DNA of 64,000 bases, taken from positions 620,001 through 684,000 of the forward strand of contig NZ_JANBBE010000001.1 of NCBI RefSeq assembly GCF_024648825.1, written 5' to 3'. This stretch comes from Lentzea californiensis. Its GTDB lineage: Bacteria > Actinomycetota > Actinomycetes > Mycobacteriales > Pseudonocardiaceae. The translations under genes and the position numbers were made by a program. The stretch's first letter is position 1. Every line of letters begins with the position of its first letter. Shown here piece by piece: positions 15,123 to 24,510 of this stretch. The notes under the pieces were generated by a model. The model worked only from the letters and a program-made list of their open reading frames with translations, ran no database searches and was not told the DNA's origin.

Positions 15123-16976
15123 TCAGCTCAAATAGCGGACCTGCTTGACCTTGCCCTCCAGCACTTCCTCGCGGGCCTGGGCGATCTCCGACCGGTGTGA
15201 GACCTCGGGCACCCCGACCTCCCACCAGGCTCCTGCCTCGGTCCACGACGACGGGTGCGTGCGGATCACGACGACGGCAGGACGCCTCTCGGCGACCGCG
15301 GCCTCCCGGGCCTTGCGGTAGGCGCCTTCGAGGTCGGCCAGCGAGTCGACCGGGAAGACCGCGCAGCCCATCGCCGAGGCGTGGGCGGCGAAGTCGGTGC
15401 GCGGCGGTTCGGGGTGGCCGGTCGTGCAGTCGGCGTAGAGGTTGTTGAAGCCCGCGCCGCCCTGGCCCGTCTGCAGGCGGTGGATCACGGCGTAGCCGTC
15501 GTTGTCGCAGACGACGGCCACGAAGCCGTGGCCCGCGAAGGCCGCCGAGAAGAGCTCGGAGTTGAGCATCAGGTACGAGCCGTCGCCGAGCAGCGTGGTG
15601 ACGACGCCCTGGGTGTGCGCGATCGCGGCTCCCCAGGCGCCGGCCAGTTCGTAGCCCATGCAGGAGAAGCCGTACTCGACGTCCATCGTGGACTCGCCGG
15701 TCGCCCGCCAGCCGCCGATCAGTTCGCCGGGGAGGCCGCCGGACGCCGTCATGACGTAGTCGGTGGGCTCGCTGACGTCGTTCACGACGCCGACCACCTG
15801 GGCGTACGTCGGCAGATCGGTCGACGGCGCGCGCAGCGAGGTGATGTGGGCGTCCCACTTCGCGCGTTCGGTCCGGGCACGGCCGGCCCAGTCCGCCGGG
15901 GCCTGCCAGGAGGCCAGGACGTCGGTGAGTTCGCGCAGGCCCTCGTCGGCGTCGGCCACGAGGGCGAACGAGCCGTGCTTCACGGCGTCGAAGCGGGCCG
16001 CGTTCAGGGAGAGCAGGTGCGCGTCCGGCGAGAAGACGGTCCAGGACGCGGTGGTGAAGTCCTGCAGGCGGGTGCCCACGGCGATGACCAGGTCCGCCTC
16101 ACCGGCCAGGACGTTCGCCGACGTCGAGCCGGTGATGCCCAGCGGGCCCGCGTGCAGCGGGTGGTCGTGCGGAACCAGCGTCCGGCCCGCCGTCGTTTCG
16201 ACGACCGGGATGTCGTGCTGTTCGGCGAAGCGGAGAGCGCGGCCCGCGGCGCCCGAGTAGCGGACTCCACCGCCCAGGACGAGCAGAGGGCGGGAGGCGT
16301 CGCGGATCGCCGACGCGGCTTCGGCCAGAGCGATCAGGTCCGGGCGCTGGCGCAGCGGGCGGTGGATCACGGGGGCGAACAGCGCGTCGGGGAAGTCGTA
16401 GGACTCGGCTTGGACGTCCTGCGGCAGCGCCAGAGTGACCGGGCCGCAGTCGGCCGGGTCGGTCAGGACCCTGGCCACCTGGGGCAACGTCGAGAGCAGC
16501 TGTTCGGGGCGGGTGATGCGGTCGAAGTAGCGGCTGACCGCGCGGAACGCGTCGTTGACCGTGGCGGTCGGGTCGTGGAAGTGCTCGACCTGCTGGAGAA
16601 CGGGGTCCGGGGCGCGGCCGGTGAAGGTGTCGCCCGGCAGGAGCAGCAGCGGCAGGCGGTTGGCGTGGGCCACGCCGGCCGCGGTGACCATGTTCAGGGC
16701 GCCGGGGCCGATCGACGACGTGGCGACGCCGACCTGGCGGCGGTGGGTCGCCTTGCCGATGCCGACGGCGGCCAGGGCCATGCCCTGCTCGTTGTGGCCT
16801 CGCCACACCGGGATCCGGTTACGGACCTCCTCCAGCGCGTTGCCGAGACCGAGGACGTTGCCGTGGCCGAAGATCGCGAACACGCCGGGGAACAGCGGCG
16901 CGACCGTGCCGTCGAAGAGTTCGGTGCGCTGGGCCAGCATCCAGCGGACCAGTGCTTGCGCGGTCGTGAGCTTCAC
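15123..16976 (-). CDS. iolD: 3D-(3,5/4)-trihydroxycyclohexane-1,2-dione hydrolase
   Basis: 617 residues, thiamine diphosphate-dependent. The GTG overlaps the iolB stop codon. The N-terminal pyrimidine-binding domain carries the activating glutamate E63 in VWRGHNEQG, and the C-terminal domain has the TPP/Mg motif GDGSYLMLNSE. IolD opens the trione ring to 5-deoxy-D-glucuronate in myo-inositol catabolism. It is the last gene of a nine-gene minus-strand operon from iolG. A 51-base gap to the pentapeptide gene shows no obvious terminator. Confidence 0.95.
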   Translation of the reverse strand: MKLTTAQALVRWMLAQRTELFDGTVAPLFPGVFAIFGHGNVLGLGNALEEVRNRIPVWRGHNEQGMALAAVGIGKATHRRQVGVATSSIGPGALNMVTAAGVAHANRLPLLLLPGDTFTGRAPDPVLQQVEHFHDPTATVNDAFRAVSRYFDRITRPEQLLSTLPQVARVLTDPADCGPVTLALPQDVQAESYDFPDALFAPVIHRPLRQRPDLIALAEAASAIRDASRPLLVLGGGVRYSGAAGRALRFAEQHDIPVVETTAGRTLVPHDHPLHAGPLGITGSTSANVLAGEADLVIAVGTRLQDFTTASWTVFSPDAHLLSLNAARFDAVKHGSFALVADADEGLRELTDVLASWQAPADWAGRARTERAKWDAHITSLRAPSTDLPTYAQVVGVVNDVSEPTDYVMTASGGLPGELIGGWRATGESTMDVEYGFSCMGYELAGAWGAAIAHTQGVVTTLLGDGSYLMLNSELFSAAFAGHGFVAVVCDNDGYAVIHRLQTGQGGAGFNNLYADCTTGHPEPPRTDFAAHASAMGCAVFPVDSLADLEGAYRKAREAAVAERRPAVVVIRTHPSSWTEAGAWWEVGVPEVSHRSEIAQAREEVLEGKVKQVRYLS

Positions 16977-17860
16977 TTGGTCCGCCCCTCTGCGGTCGTG
17001 ACCGGGCAACGGGGATCGAGCTCCTGCGTCGCCCAGCTGTCGCGGATCCAGGTGTGGGCCGGGTCGTCGCAGAACGCCATCGAGCGCTCGTCGCCAGGAC
17101 CGGCCAGGACGTTCAGGTAGTACATGGGATATCCGGGCGCCGCGACGCACGGGCCGTGGTAGCCGCGCGGGATCAGGAAGACGTCGCCGTCCCGCACCGT
17201 CACGTCCTCGTCGATCGTGCCGTCGTCGGTGTACGTGCGGTGGAAGCCGAAGCCGGTGCGCGACGGGGTGACCTGGTCCCGGTCGGCGATGCGGAAGTAG
17301 TAGATCTCCTCGTTGTTCACCTCGCACGGCTCGGACTCGTCGTGCTTGTGCGGCGGGTACGAGGACCAGTTGCCGTCCGGGGTGATCAGCTCGCACGCGT
17401 TGAGCTTGTCCGCGTGGTCCCACACGCCCGGCACGCCGAAGTTCGTGACCTGGCGGGTCGCGTTGCCGGAGCCGCGCACCTCGACGGGCACGCCGTCGGC
17501 CGGGCCGTACTTCGGGGTCAGCTTCCTCTCGCATCGCGCCATCGGCAGAGCGACCTCACAGCCCTCCTCTGAGACGAGACGGACCGTCTCGTCTCGCGGG
17601 ACGTAGGCGAAGTCCGTGACGCGGGTGAAGACGGAGTCGCGACCCTGCAGTTCGAACCTGGAGTCGCCCACCTCGACCGACAACGACCCGGCCAGCGGCA
17701 GCACGAAAGCCTCGAACTCGCCGGTCTCGACGGTCCGCGACCCGCCGGCCTCGATCCGCAGCACACGCAGGCCGGTGTAGGCCCAGCCCGCGTCCTCCGG
17801 GGTCAGCGAGATGACGTCGGAAGCGGTCGAGAGAGTCCCGTGTGGACGGTGCAAGGTCAT
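16973..17860 (-). CDS. iolB: 5-deoxy-glucuronate isomerase
   Basis: 295 residues, bicupin fold. The metal-binding motif SYPPHKHDE and the following EEIYYFRI are typical of the IolB cupin, as is the C-terminal YYLNVLAGPGDERSMAFCDDP segment. It isomerises 5-deoxy-glucuronate to 2-deoxy-5-ke-to-gluconate. The ATG at 17860 overlaps the preceding aldolase stop codon as ATGA, and its own stop overlaps iolD. The tight overlaps indicate one polycistronic message. Confidence 0.95.
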   Translation of the reverse strand: MTLHRPHGTLSTASDVISLTPEDAGWAYTGLRVLRIEAGGSRTVETGEFEAFVLPLAGSLSVEVGDSRFELQGRDSVFTRVTDFAYVPRDETVRLVSEEGCEVALPMARCERKLTPKYGPADGVPVEVRGSGNATRQVTNFGVPGVWDHADKLNACELITPDGNWSSYPPHKHDESEPCEVNNEEIYYFRIADRDQVTPSRTGFGFHRTYTDDGTIDEDVTVRDGDVFLIPRGYHGPCVAAPGYPMYYLNVLAGPGDERSMAFCDDPAHTWIRDSWATQELDPRCPVTTAEGRTK

Positions 17861-18762
17861 TCGATGACCCCCTTCGCGGTACGCAGGATTTCGGCGGCGG
17901 CGGCAACGGCGGCCGCGACGTCGCCGTCCGGCGGGTAGAGCAACGCCCGGCCGACGACCAGGCCGCGCACGGTCGGGTGGCCCAGCGATCGGCCCCACGA
18001 CGCGAGGTCGTCCTGGGGGTTCGCGGACGGCACACCACCGAGCACCAGCGCGGGCAACGCGGTGGTGTCCAGCACGATCTCCGGTTCCTCCGGCGCGGGC
18101 AGCTTCAGCCACGTGTACGCGGAGGTCGACCCCAGTCCGGCAGCGACGGCCGAGGCACGGGAGAGAGCCGCGGAATCCTTCTGCAGCACCAGTTTGTCGT
18201 TGTGATCACGCTTGTACGGCAGCGGTTCGACCATGGCCATCAGGCCGTGCTCGGCGAGTTCGGTGACGGCTCGCGCGCAGCCCTCCAGCGTCGGGATCGT
18301 GCCGGGGTCCGAGTCGACCAGGCGCAGCAGCATCTTGCCGCCGTCGAGCCCGAACGTCGCGATGGACGACGCGTCGTACGCGGTGAACCTGTCGTCGATC
18401 TCCCAGTCCGCGCCGGCCAGGCCACCGCGGTTCATCGAGCCGATGACCACCCGGTCGTCCAGGCCGTCCAGCAGCAACAGGTCCTCGATCACGTCCGGCG
18501 TGCCGAGCACTCCGTCTACGTCGGGATTCGCCAGCGCTGTCAGCAACCTGGCCAGCAACGAGCGCCGGTCGGCCATCGCCATCGGGTCGCCGCCGACGCC
18601 GAGAGCACCGCGCGCCGGGTGGTCCGCCGCGACCAGGAACAGCGTGGACTTGCCGTTCAGCAACGAGTTCCGCCGCTTGCGCGACTGGTAGGCCCGTCTG
18701 ATCGAGCCGGGGTCCTCAGCCCGCCGCCACAACAGTTCGCGCCACTGGCCGTCGGTGATCAA
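17857..18762 (-). CDS. Cgl0158-family (beta/alpha)8 aldolase of the inositol pathway
   Basis: 301 residues from a TTG that overlaps the iolC stop codon (TTGA), a start chosen because the other internal operon junctions behave the same way. The barrel contains LFLVAADHPARGALGVG near the N-terminus and LVLQKDSAALSR and TWLKLPAP later, as in the Corynebacterium Cgl0158 group found in actinobacterial iol clusters. It probably splits 2-deoxy-5-keto-gluconate 6-phosphate into dihydroxyacetone phosphate and malonate semialdehyde, the role of IolJ in Bacillus. That role is inferred from position and fold. Confidence 0.8.
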   Translation of the reverse strand: MITDGQWRELLWRRAEDPGSIRRAYQSRKRRNSLLNGKSTLFLVAADHPARGALGVGGDPMAMADRRSLLARLLTALANPDVDGVLGTPDVIEDLLLLDGLDDRVVIGSMNRGGLAGADWEIDDRFTAYDASSIATFGLDGGKMLLRLVDSDPGTIPTLEGCARAVTELAEHGLMAMVEPLPYKRDHNDKLVLQKDSAALSRASAVAAGLGSTSAYTWLKLPAPEEPEIVLDTTALPALVLGGVPSANPQDDLASWGRSLGHPTVRGLVVGRALLYPPDGDVAAAVAAAAEILRTAKGVIE

Positions 18763-19691
18763 AGCAGTTCCTCGATCTCTTCCTGGTCGGGCATCGCGTC
18801 GGCGCACGCCAGCCGGGAGGCGACGATCGCGCCGGCGGCGTTGGCGTAGCGGGCGATCTTCACCGGGTCCCAGCCCGACAGCAGGCCGTGCACCACCGAG
18901 CCGCCGAACGCGTCACCGGCACCGAGCCCGCAGACGACCTCGACGGGGTTCGGCTCGACTGCCCAGCGTCCTTCGGGCGTGGCCACGAGAACGCCCTCGG
19001 CGCCCTTCTTGACCAGTGCCAACGAGATTCCGTGCGCAAGCAGCCGATCAGCGGCCTCATCAGGGTCGGACGTGCCGACGGCGATCTCGCACTCGGTCCG
19101 GTTGCCGACGGCGACTGTCACGTGGTCGAGCATCCAGCTGATCTCGGTGCGCGCGGTCTTGACGTCCGGCCAGAACATCGGGCGGTAGTCCAGGTCCAGC
19201 ACGGTGTGCCCGCTGCGGGCCCGGTTCGCCAGCATCATGCGCTGCGACGTGCGAGCGGGCTCGGCGGAGACCCCGGTGCCGGTGACCCACAACAGCGGGA
19301 CCTCGCGCGTGAGCGACCACGGCACGTCGTCCTCGCTCAGGGTCAGGTCCGGCGCGACCGGCAGCCGGTAGAACAGCAACGGCGGGTCCGCGGGCGGGTT
19401 GAGCTCGCAGAACACCACCGGTGTCAGGAGGTCCGGCGAGGTGCCGACGTACTTCGACGACACCCCGAAGCCTTCCAGCGCCTCGCGGACGTAGGTGCCG
19501 AAGCCGTCCGGTCCGACCTTCGTCAGCACACCGGCGCGACGGCCGAGCCGCGCGGCGGCGACCGCGACGTTGGTCGCGGTCCCGCCGAGCGACTTGGCGA
19601 AGGTGCTGACCTGGGCCAGCGGCACCCCGGACTGCTCCGGGTAGAGGTCGACCCCGACCCGGCCGACGGTCAGCACTTCCAGCGACGTCAC
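18759..19691 (-). CDS. iolC: 5-dehydro-2-deoxygluconokinase (PfkB family)
   Basis: 310 residues. The ribokinase-type fold shows [18 protein letters not shown] at the sugar-binding site and the catalytic/anion-hole motif [10 protein letters not shown] near the C-terminus. IolC phosphorylates 2-deoxy-5-keto-gluconate at O6. The gene overlaps the ABC ATPase gene upstream and the aldolase gene downstream by 4 bases each. Assignment rests on the PfkB motifs plus a complete set of neighbouring inositol genes. Confidence 0.92.
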   Translation of the reverse strand: MTSLEVLTVGRVGVDLYPEQSGVPLAQVSTFAKSLGGTATNVAVAAARLGRRAGVLTKVGPDGFGTYVREALEGFGVSSKYVGTSPDLLTPVVFCELNPPADPPLLFYRLPVAPDLTLSEDDVPWSLTREVPLLWVTGTGVSAEPARTSQRMMLANRARSGHTVLDLDYRPMFWPDVKTARTEISWMLDHVTVAVGNRTECEIAVGTSDPDEAADRLLAHGISLALVKKGAEGVLVATPEGRWAVEPNPVEVVCGLGAGDAFGGSVVHGLLSGWDPVKIARYANAAGAIVASRLACADAMPDQEEIEELL

Positions 19692-20458
19692 GCCTCGACA
19701 CCCCGCAGCTCGTGCTCCAGCGCCTCCAGTTCGGCACCGCCGGCCATCTGGCGCGTCAGCTCGTTGATGTCGATCTCGGACTTCTCGTAGCTGCCCAGCG
19801 CACGGCCGCGCTTGAGCAGCAGGAACCGGTTGCCGACCGGGTAGGCGTGGTGCGGGTTGTGGGTGATCAGCACGACGCCGAGGCCACGATCACGTGCCTG
19901 GGCCACGTACTTCAGCACCACTCCTGCCTGCTTCACGCCCAGCGCGGCCGTCGGCTCGTCCAGGATCAGCACCTTGGCGCCGAAGTGCACAGCGCGGGCG
20001 ATGGCGACGCACTGCCGTTCGCCACCGGACAGCGTGCCGACCGGCTGCTCGACGTCACGGAGGTCGATGCCCATGTCGGACAACGCCTTCCTGGTGACCG
20101 CCTTGCCCTTCTTGCTGTCCAGGAAGCCGAAGCGGGTCGTCGGTTCCGAGCCCAGGAAGAAGTTGCGCCACACCGACATCAGCGGCACCACCGCGAGGTC
20201 CTGGTACACGGTCGCGATGCCGTGGTCCAAGGCCTCGCGGGGCGACGAGAACTTGATCTCCTCGCCCTCGACCTTGAACGAGCCCTGGTCGTGCTGGTGG
20301 ACGCCGGCCAGGATCTTGATCAGAGTCGACTTGCCGGCGCCGTTGTCGCCGAGCACGCAGGTGACCTCACCCGCGTTGACCACGGTGGACACATCGCTCA
20401 GGGCGATGACGCTGCCGTAGGTCTTGCCGATGTTCTCGGTCTCGATGAGGGACGTCAT
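19688..20458 (-). CDS. Sugar (inositol) ABC transporter, ATP-binding protein
   Basis: 256 residues, a single ATPase domain. Walker [10 protein letters not shown], signature LSGGERQ, Walker B VLILDEP and the switch histidine in [11 protein letters not shown] are all present. Many ribose- or inositol-type importers have a fused double ATPase of about 500 residues, so this is the half-size form that must act as a homodimer. It lies between permease and iolC with 4-base overlaps on both sides, so myo-inositol is the likely cargo. Confidence 0.92.
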   Translation of the reverse strand: MTSLIETENIGKTYGSVIALSDVSTVVNAGEVTCVLGDNGAGKSTLIKILAGVHQHDQGSFKVEGEEIKFSSPREALDHGIATVYQDLAVVPLMSVWRNFFLGSEPTTRFGFLDSKKGKAVTRKALSDMGIDLRDVEQPVGTLSGGERQCVAIARAVHFGAKVLILDEPTAALGVKQAGVVLKYVAQARDRGLGVVLITHNPHHAYPVGNRFLLLKRGRALGSYEKSEIDINELTRQMAGGAELEALEHELRGVEA

Positions 20459-21504
20459 CGCCGGACCCTTTCCGCTCGGCGGCGCAGCATGTTGTTCACC
20501 AGCACGGCGGCCAGCAGCATCACGCCGAGGAACAGCTGGAACCAGTCGCTGTTCCAGCCCGCGTAGACGATGCCCTGCCGGGCCATGCCGAAGATCAGCG
20601 CACCGATCGCCGCACCCACCGCGGAACCGAAGCCACCGGTGAGCAGGCACCCGCCGATCACCGCCGCGATGATGTACTGGAACTCGAGGCCGATGCCCTG
20701 GTTCGCCTGCACGCTCGCGTACCGCAGGATGTTGATCGACCCGACGAGCCACGCGGCGAACGCCGTCGTCATGAACAGCAGGATCTTCGACCGCACGACC
20801 GGCACACCGACCGCGCGCGAACTCTGCGCGGCACCACCGATCGCGAAGATCCAGTTCCCGAACTTGGTGCGCATCAACACCGTCGACGCGACGACGGTGA
20901 ACAGGACCCACCAGATGATCGACACGTAGAAGCTCGTGCCGCCGATCTGGAACGTCGAGGCGAACAGGAAGCCCGCCGACTCGTACCCGGCGGCCTCGCG
21001 CATGCCCGACACCTGCACGCTGCCCGTCACCAGGCGCGTGATGCCGAGGTTGAGGCCCTGCAACGCGAGGAAGCTGCCCAGCGTCACGATGAAGCTCGGC
21101 AGGCCCGTGCGCATCACGAGCCAGCCGTTCAGCGCGCCCACCGCCAGGGCGAAGGCGAGCGACACCAGCAACGCCAGCCAGACGTTGAGTCCCAGCTGGG
21201 TGGCGAGGAGAGCCGTGACGAGCGCGGTGGACGCGGTCATGACACCGGCGGACAGGTCGAACTCGCCACCGATCATGAGCATCGCCACCGCGACGGCCAT
21301 GATGCCGAGCATGGAGGCGTCGTCCAGCCAGGTGGCGGCACCACCCACGCTCAGGAACTGCTCGGTGACCACGGAGAAGAACAGGAACACCAGCAGTGCG
21401 CCGAGCATGGCGCCGATCTCCGGGCGTTTGATCAGCTGATCCATCGCCCTGGGCTTGCCCAGCCGTTCGTCGGCAGCCGGTGGAGCTGTGGCCGTCACGG
21501 TCAT
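20455..21504 (-). CDS. Sugar (inositol) ABC transporter permease, RbsC family
   Basis: 349 residues, 8-10 membrane helices of the branched-chain/ribose permease fold, with [15 protein letters not shown] and [20 protein letters not shown], the usual coupling-helix region. A polar N-terminal stretch of about 30 residues precedes the first helix. The ATG is 15 bases after the binding-protein stop codon; its own stop overlaps the ATPase start (ATGA). It forms the membrane channel of the inositol importer. Confidence 0.92.
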   Translation of the reverse strand: MTVTATAPPAADERLGKPRAMDQLIKRPEIGAMLGALLVFLFFSVVTEQFLSVGGAATWLDDASMLGIMAVAVAMLMIGGEFDLSAGVMTASTALVTALLATQLGLNVWLALLVSLAFALAVGALNGWLVMRTGLPSFIVTLGSFLALQGLNLGITRLVTGSVQVSGMREAAGYESAGFLFASTFQIGGTSFYVSIIWWVLFTVVASTVLMRTKFGNWIFAIGGAAQSSRAVGVPVVRSKILLFMTTAFAAWLVGSINILRYASVQANQGIGLEFQYIIAAVIGGCLLTGGFGSAVGAAIGALIFGMARQGIVYAGWNSDWFQLFLGVMLLAAVLVNNMLRRRAERVRR

Positions 21505-21519
21505 CTCCCCGCCTCCTCC

Positions 21520-22503
21520 TTACCTCTTGCCGTTCTTGGCGTACTCCGCGACCTTGTCCACGTTGGACTTGTCGACGAAGCCGGGACCGGTGAGGACGGG
21601 CTTGCCGCCACCGAGGGTGTTGGCGTTGTCCTTGAAGAGCTTCAGCATCACGATCGGCAGGTAGCCCTGCTGGTACTGCTGCTGGTCGACGGCGAACAGC
21701 ACCTCGCCGGCCTTGATCGAGCTGACCACGTCGGCGTTCAGGTCGAACGTCGCGACCTGCGCCTTGGAGCTCGCGCCCTTGATCGCGGAGGCCGCGTTCA
21801 CGGCGACCTGCGGGTTCAGTGCCAGCACGCCGTCGACGGCGGTGTCGGACTGCAGCTTGGCCTTGATGCGGGCCTCGATGTCGGTCGGGTTGGAGATGTC
21901 GACCTGGAGGTTCTCCACGGCACCGCCGAAGCCGCTGCGGGCACCGTCGCAACGCTGGTTGAGGCCCGAGTTGCCGGCCTCGTGGATCACGCAGAGGAGC
22001 TTCGTCTTGCCGGCGGCCTTGAGCTTCTTGCCGGCTTCCTCACCGGCGATCGACTCCTCCTGGCCGACGTGCGCCATGGCACCGAACTCCGCGCTCTTCG
22101 CGCTGCCGGAGTTGATCGTGATGACCGGGATGCCGGCCTTCACCGCGTTGTCGATGGACGTCTTGAGCGCGTCCGGGTTCGCCATCGACACCACGATGCC
22201 GCCGACCTTCTGCGACACGGCGTTGTCGATCAGCTTGGCCTGGGCGCCGGGGTCGCCGTCGGAGTTGTAGGTGACGCCGACGCCGAGCTGCTTGCCCGCG
22301 TCCTCGGCGCCGACTTTCACGACGCTCCAGAACGCGTCGCCCGCGGTGCCGTGCGTGATGACGGCGACCTTGAGGTCTCCGGAGGCCGGTGCGCTGTTGT
22401 TCTGCGTGTTTGAGGTGTTGGTTCCCGTGGGACCGCTGCAGGCGGCGAGTAGAGCAACACCGGCGAGAGCGACGCCCGCGCGGATGACCAGACGAGACTT
22501 CAT
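21520..22503 (-). CDS. Sugar (inositol)-binding lipoprotein of the ABC importer
   Basis: 327 residues. A lipoprotein signal peptide ends in LLAAC with Cys22 as the lipidation site. A low-complexity linker rich in Asn, Thr and Ser follows, then a periplasmic-binding-protein type 1 fold (about 45-325) with [20 protein letters not shown] and later [14 protein letters not shown], typical of RbsB-like proteins. GGAGA lies just before the ATG. It captures the sugar outside the membrane for the permease and ATPase encoded downstream. Myo-inositol specificity is inferred from operon context. Confidence 0.92.
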   Translation of the reverse strand: MKSRLVIRAGVALAGVALLAACSGPTGTNTSNTQNNSAPASGDLKVAVITHGTAGDAFWSVVKVGAEDAGKQLGVGVTYNSDGDPGAQAKLIDNAVSQKVGGIVVSMANPDALKTSIDNAVKAGIPVITINSGSAKSAEFGAMAHVGQEESIAGEEAGKKLKAAGKTKLLCVIHEAGNSGLNQRCDGARSGFGGAVENLQVDISNPTDIEARIKAKLQSDTAVDGVLALNPQVAVNAASAIKGASSKAQVATFDLNADVVSSIKAGEVLFAVDQQQYQQGYLPIVMLKLFKDNANTLGGGKPVLTGPGFVDKSNVDKVAEYAKNGKR

Positions 22504-22517
22504 CGTCTCCAGTCCCT

Positions 22518-23378
22518 TCAGAGGATCTTGCTGAGGTGCGCGAGACTGCGCGCGGTGTCCTGAAGTGGCTTGTCCACCGGACTTCCGTCCTTGAGCTGGG
22601 TGTCCTGCTCGAGAACGAACCAACCGGTGTAGCCCGCCTCTCGGACGAGCTCCACCAGAGCTTGCACGTCCACGTCGCCGTCCCCGAGCGGCACGTAGAT
22701 GCCCTGTTCCACGGCATCGGTGTAACTGAGCTCGCCGCTGCGCACCTTCGCCGCGATCTCGTCACGCACGTCCTTGAGGTGCACGTGACCGATCCGGTTC
22801 GGGTAGCGGCGCGCCAGCTCGACCGGGTCCGTGCCACCGATGAGGAGGTGGCCGGTGTCCAGGCAGAGCTGGAGATCGGAGTCCGCGAGGAACCTGTCGA
22901 CCTCCGCCTCCCGCTCGACGTGGGTGCCCACGTGCGGGTGCAGCACGGTCCTCAGACCGTGCCCGGCGGCGATCTCACGGATCTTCGCGCAGGTGTCGAC
23001 GAGGGTGTTCCACTCGTCGTCGGTGAGCTTCGGCGTCTCGTCGTAGCCGTCGAGCCCGGTCGCGGCGGCGAGCACCAGGACCTCGGCGCCACCGGCTTTC
23101 AGGATCGCGGCGACGCGGTCCGCCTCGTCCAGGGTGGACTGGGCGCCGGTGTGCAGCGTGACCGCGAGGAAGCCGCCGACCAGGGTGAGGTCGTGGCTGC
23201 CCAGGAGGGTCTTGAGCTGTTCGGGGTCGGCCGGCAGGTAGTCGGGCGGGCCGAGTTCGGTGGCGGTGAGGCCCAGGGAGTGCATCTCGGCGAGAACGGT
23301 GTCCGAGGGCAGCACCTCGCCCCACCCGGGAACCTCGCACACGCCCCAGGAGATCGGCGCCCCAGCGATCTTCGCCAT
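22518..23378 (-). CDS. iolE: Inosose dehydratase (IolE-type TIM barrel)
   Basis: 286 residues, xylose-isomerase-like TIM barrel. It starts GAPISWGVCEVPGWG, a very characteristic IolE N-terminus, and has TVLHPHVGTHVERE and LCLDTGHLLIGG with metal-binding His, Asp and Glu residues. IolE removes water from scyllo-inosose to give the trione used by IolD. The IolI isomerases share the fold, but no other dehydratase is present in this otherwise complete pathway. It begins 2 bases after the iolG stop codon. Confidence 0.88.
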   Translation of the reverse strand: MAKIAGAPISWGVCEVPGWGEVLPSDTVLAEMHSLGLTATELGPPDYLPADPEQLKTLLGSHDLTLVGGFLAVTLHTGAQSTLDEADRVAAILKAGGAEVLVLAAATGLDGYDETPKLTDDEWNTLVDTCAKIREIAAGHGLRTVLHPHVGTHVEREAEVDRFLADSDLQLCLDTGHLLIGGTDPVELARRYPNRIGHVHLKDVRDEIAAKVRSGELSYTDAVEQGIYVPLGDGDVDVQALVELVREAGYTGWFVLEQDTQLKDGSPVDKPLQDTARSLAHLSKIL

Positions 23379-23380
23379 GC

Positions 23381-24376
23381 CTAGTTCCCCTCGATCCGCA
23401 CCGGTGCGCCACTGCGGCGCGACTGCTCACAGGCTTCGGCCAGGCGCAGGCTGATCAAACTCTCTCGCGCCGGGGACGGGTTCGCGACCTCGCCCTTGAT
23501 GACCTGCGTGAACAGGTTCATCTCGTTGACGTACGCGCGGTGGAAGCGCTCCGGGAAGCCGGGGTAGGCGTCCGGTCCGGCGACGTGGCCGCCGGGCTCC
23601 AGCGAGTTCAGCGGGGTGCGCGGGTCGACGCCCGCGACCAGCGAGTCCTTGCTGCCGAGCACCTCGATGCGGTGGTCGTACCCGACCGGGTCGTGCCGTC
23701 CGCCGGCCAGCGTGGCGTGCGCGCCGCCGGCGAACTTCAGCATCACGACGGCGTTGTCCACGTCGTCGGCGTCCGCGAACGCCTGGTGCACCAGCACGGA
23801 CCCGCTCGCGTAGACCTCCACGACCGGCTCGCCGACGAGCCACGGCACGCAGTCCAGGTCGTGGATCAGCAGGTCGCGGAAGATGCCACCGGAGGCGGGC
23901 AGGTAGGAGAAGTCCGGCGGGTTCGCGTCGTTGCCGACGGCCCTGACCAGGTAGATGTCGCCGACCTCGCCCGCGCGGATGCGGCGGTTGAGCTCGTAGA
24001 TGGCCGGGTCGAACCGGCGCTGGAAGCCCACGAGCACCTCGACGCCGGACTTCTCGACGTCCGCGATCAGCGCGGCCATCTCGGCGACGTCACTCGCGAT
24101 CGGCTTCTCGCACAACGTGGGGACGCCCTTCGCGATGGCCGCGCGGAGCATCTCCGGGTGGGTGTTCGTCGGGGTGGCGAGCAGCACGCCGTCGACGTCG
24201 TCCAGCAGCGTGCCGAGGTCGTCGACCGCCTTGGTCCCGGCGAGTTCCGCCGACGCCTGCGAAGCCCTGCCCGGCACCGGGTCGAAGAGGAGCACCTCGT
24301 CGACTCGATCCAGTGCGGCGAGGTTGGTCGCATGCATGGTGCCGATCCTGCCGACACCCGCTACTCCGATCCGCAT
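23381..24376 (-). CDS. iolG: myo-Inositol 2-dehydrogenase
   Basis: 331 residues, GFO/IDH/MocA family. The Rossmann motif GVAGVGRIGTMHA is at the N-terminus, the EKP motif is LCEKPIASD, and the C-terminal alpha/beta domain carries FRDLLIHDLDCVPWL with the catalytic Asp-His pair. It oxidises myo-inositol to scyllo-inosose with NAD+, the first step of the pathway. It is first in the minus-strand operon, just downstream of a promoter with two LacI-type operators. Confidence 0.93.
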   Translation of the reverse strand: MRIGVAGVGRIGTMHATNLAALDRVDEVLLFDPVPGRASQASAELAGTKAVDDLGTLLDDVDGVLLATPTNTHPEMLRAAIAKGVPTLCEKPIASDVAEMAALIADVEKSGVEVLVGFQRRFDPAIYELNRRIRAGEVGDIYLVRAVGNDANPPDFSYLPASGGIFRDLLIHDLDCVPWLVGEPVVEVYASGSVLVHQAFADADDVDNAVVMLKFAGGAHATLAGGRHDPVGYDHRIEVLGSKDSLVAGVDPRTPLNSLEPGGHVAGPDAYPGFPERFHRAYVNEMNLFTQVIKGEVANPSPARESLISLRLAEACEQSRRSGAPVRIEGN

Positions 24377-24409
24377 CGCAGGTTTCCCCTGTTCATCGCC
24401 GAGAAGTGT

Positions 24410-24468
24410 TAGAGCGCTCTATTGGTTGGAGCGCTCTAATGCTGTAGCTTCCGTCACACGGGTGTCAA
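24410..24468 (-). promoter_or_regulatory. iol operon promoter with two LacI-type operators
   Basis: On the minus strand a perfect -35 TTGACA (24463-24468) and a -10 TACAGC (24441-24446) are spaced by 16 bp. Immediately downstream lie two operators: TTGGAGCGCTCTAA (24426-24439, one mismatch from a palindrome) and the perfect 12-bp TAGAGCGCTCTA (24410-24421). Their centres are 17 bp apart. The adjacent divergent LacI-family gene is the obvious repressor. The placement over and after the start point fits classical repression. Confidence 0.72.
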
Positions 24469-24510
24469 GGGTGGGTTTCCATCCCGTGACGTGAGGGGAG
24501 GTGGTTCCAG

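Noticed and set aside
15255..17120. A 621-codon plus-strand open frame across iolD and iolB
   Set aside because: Low-complexity Arg/Val/Gly composition, antisense to recognised enzymes with complete active sites.
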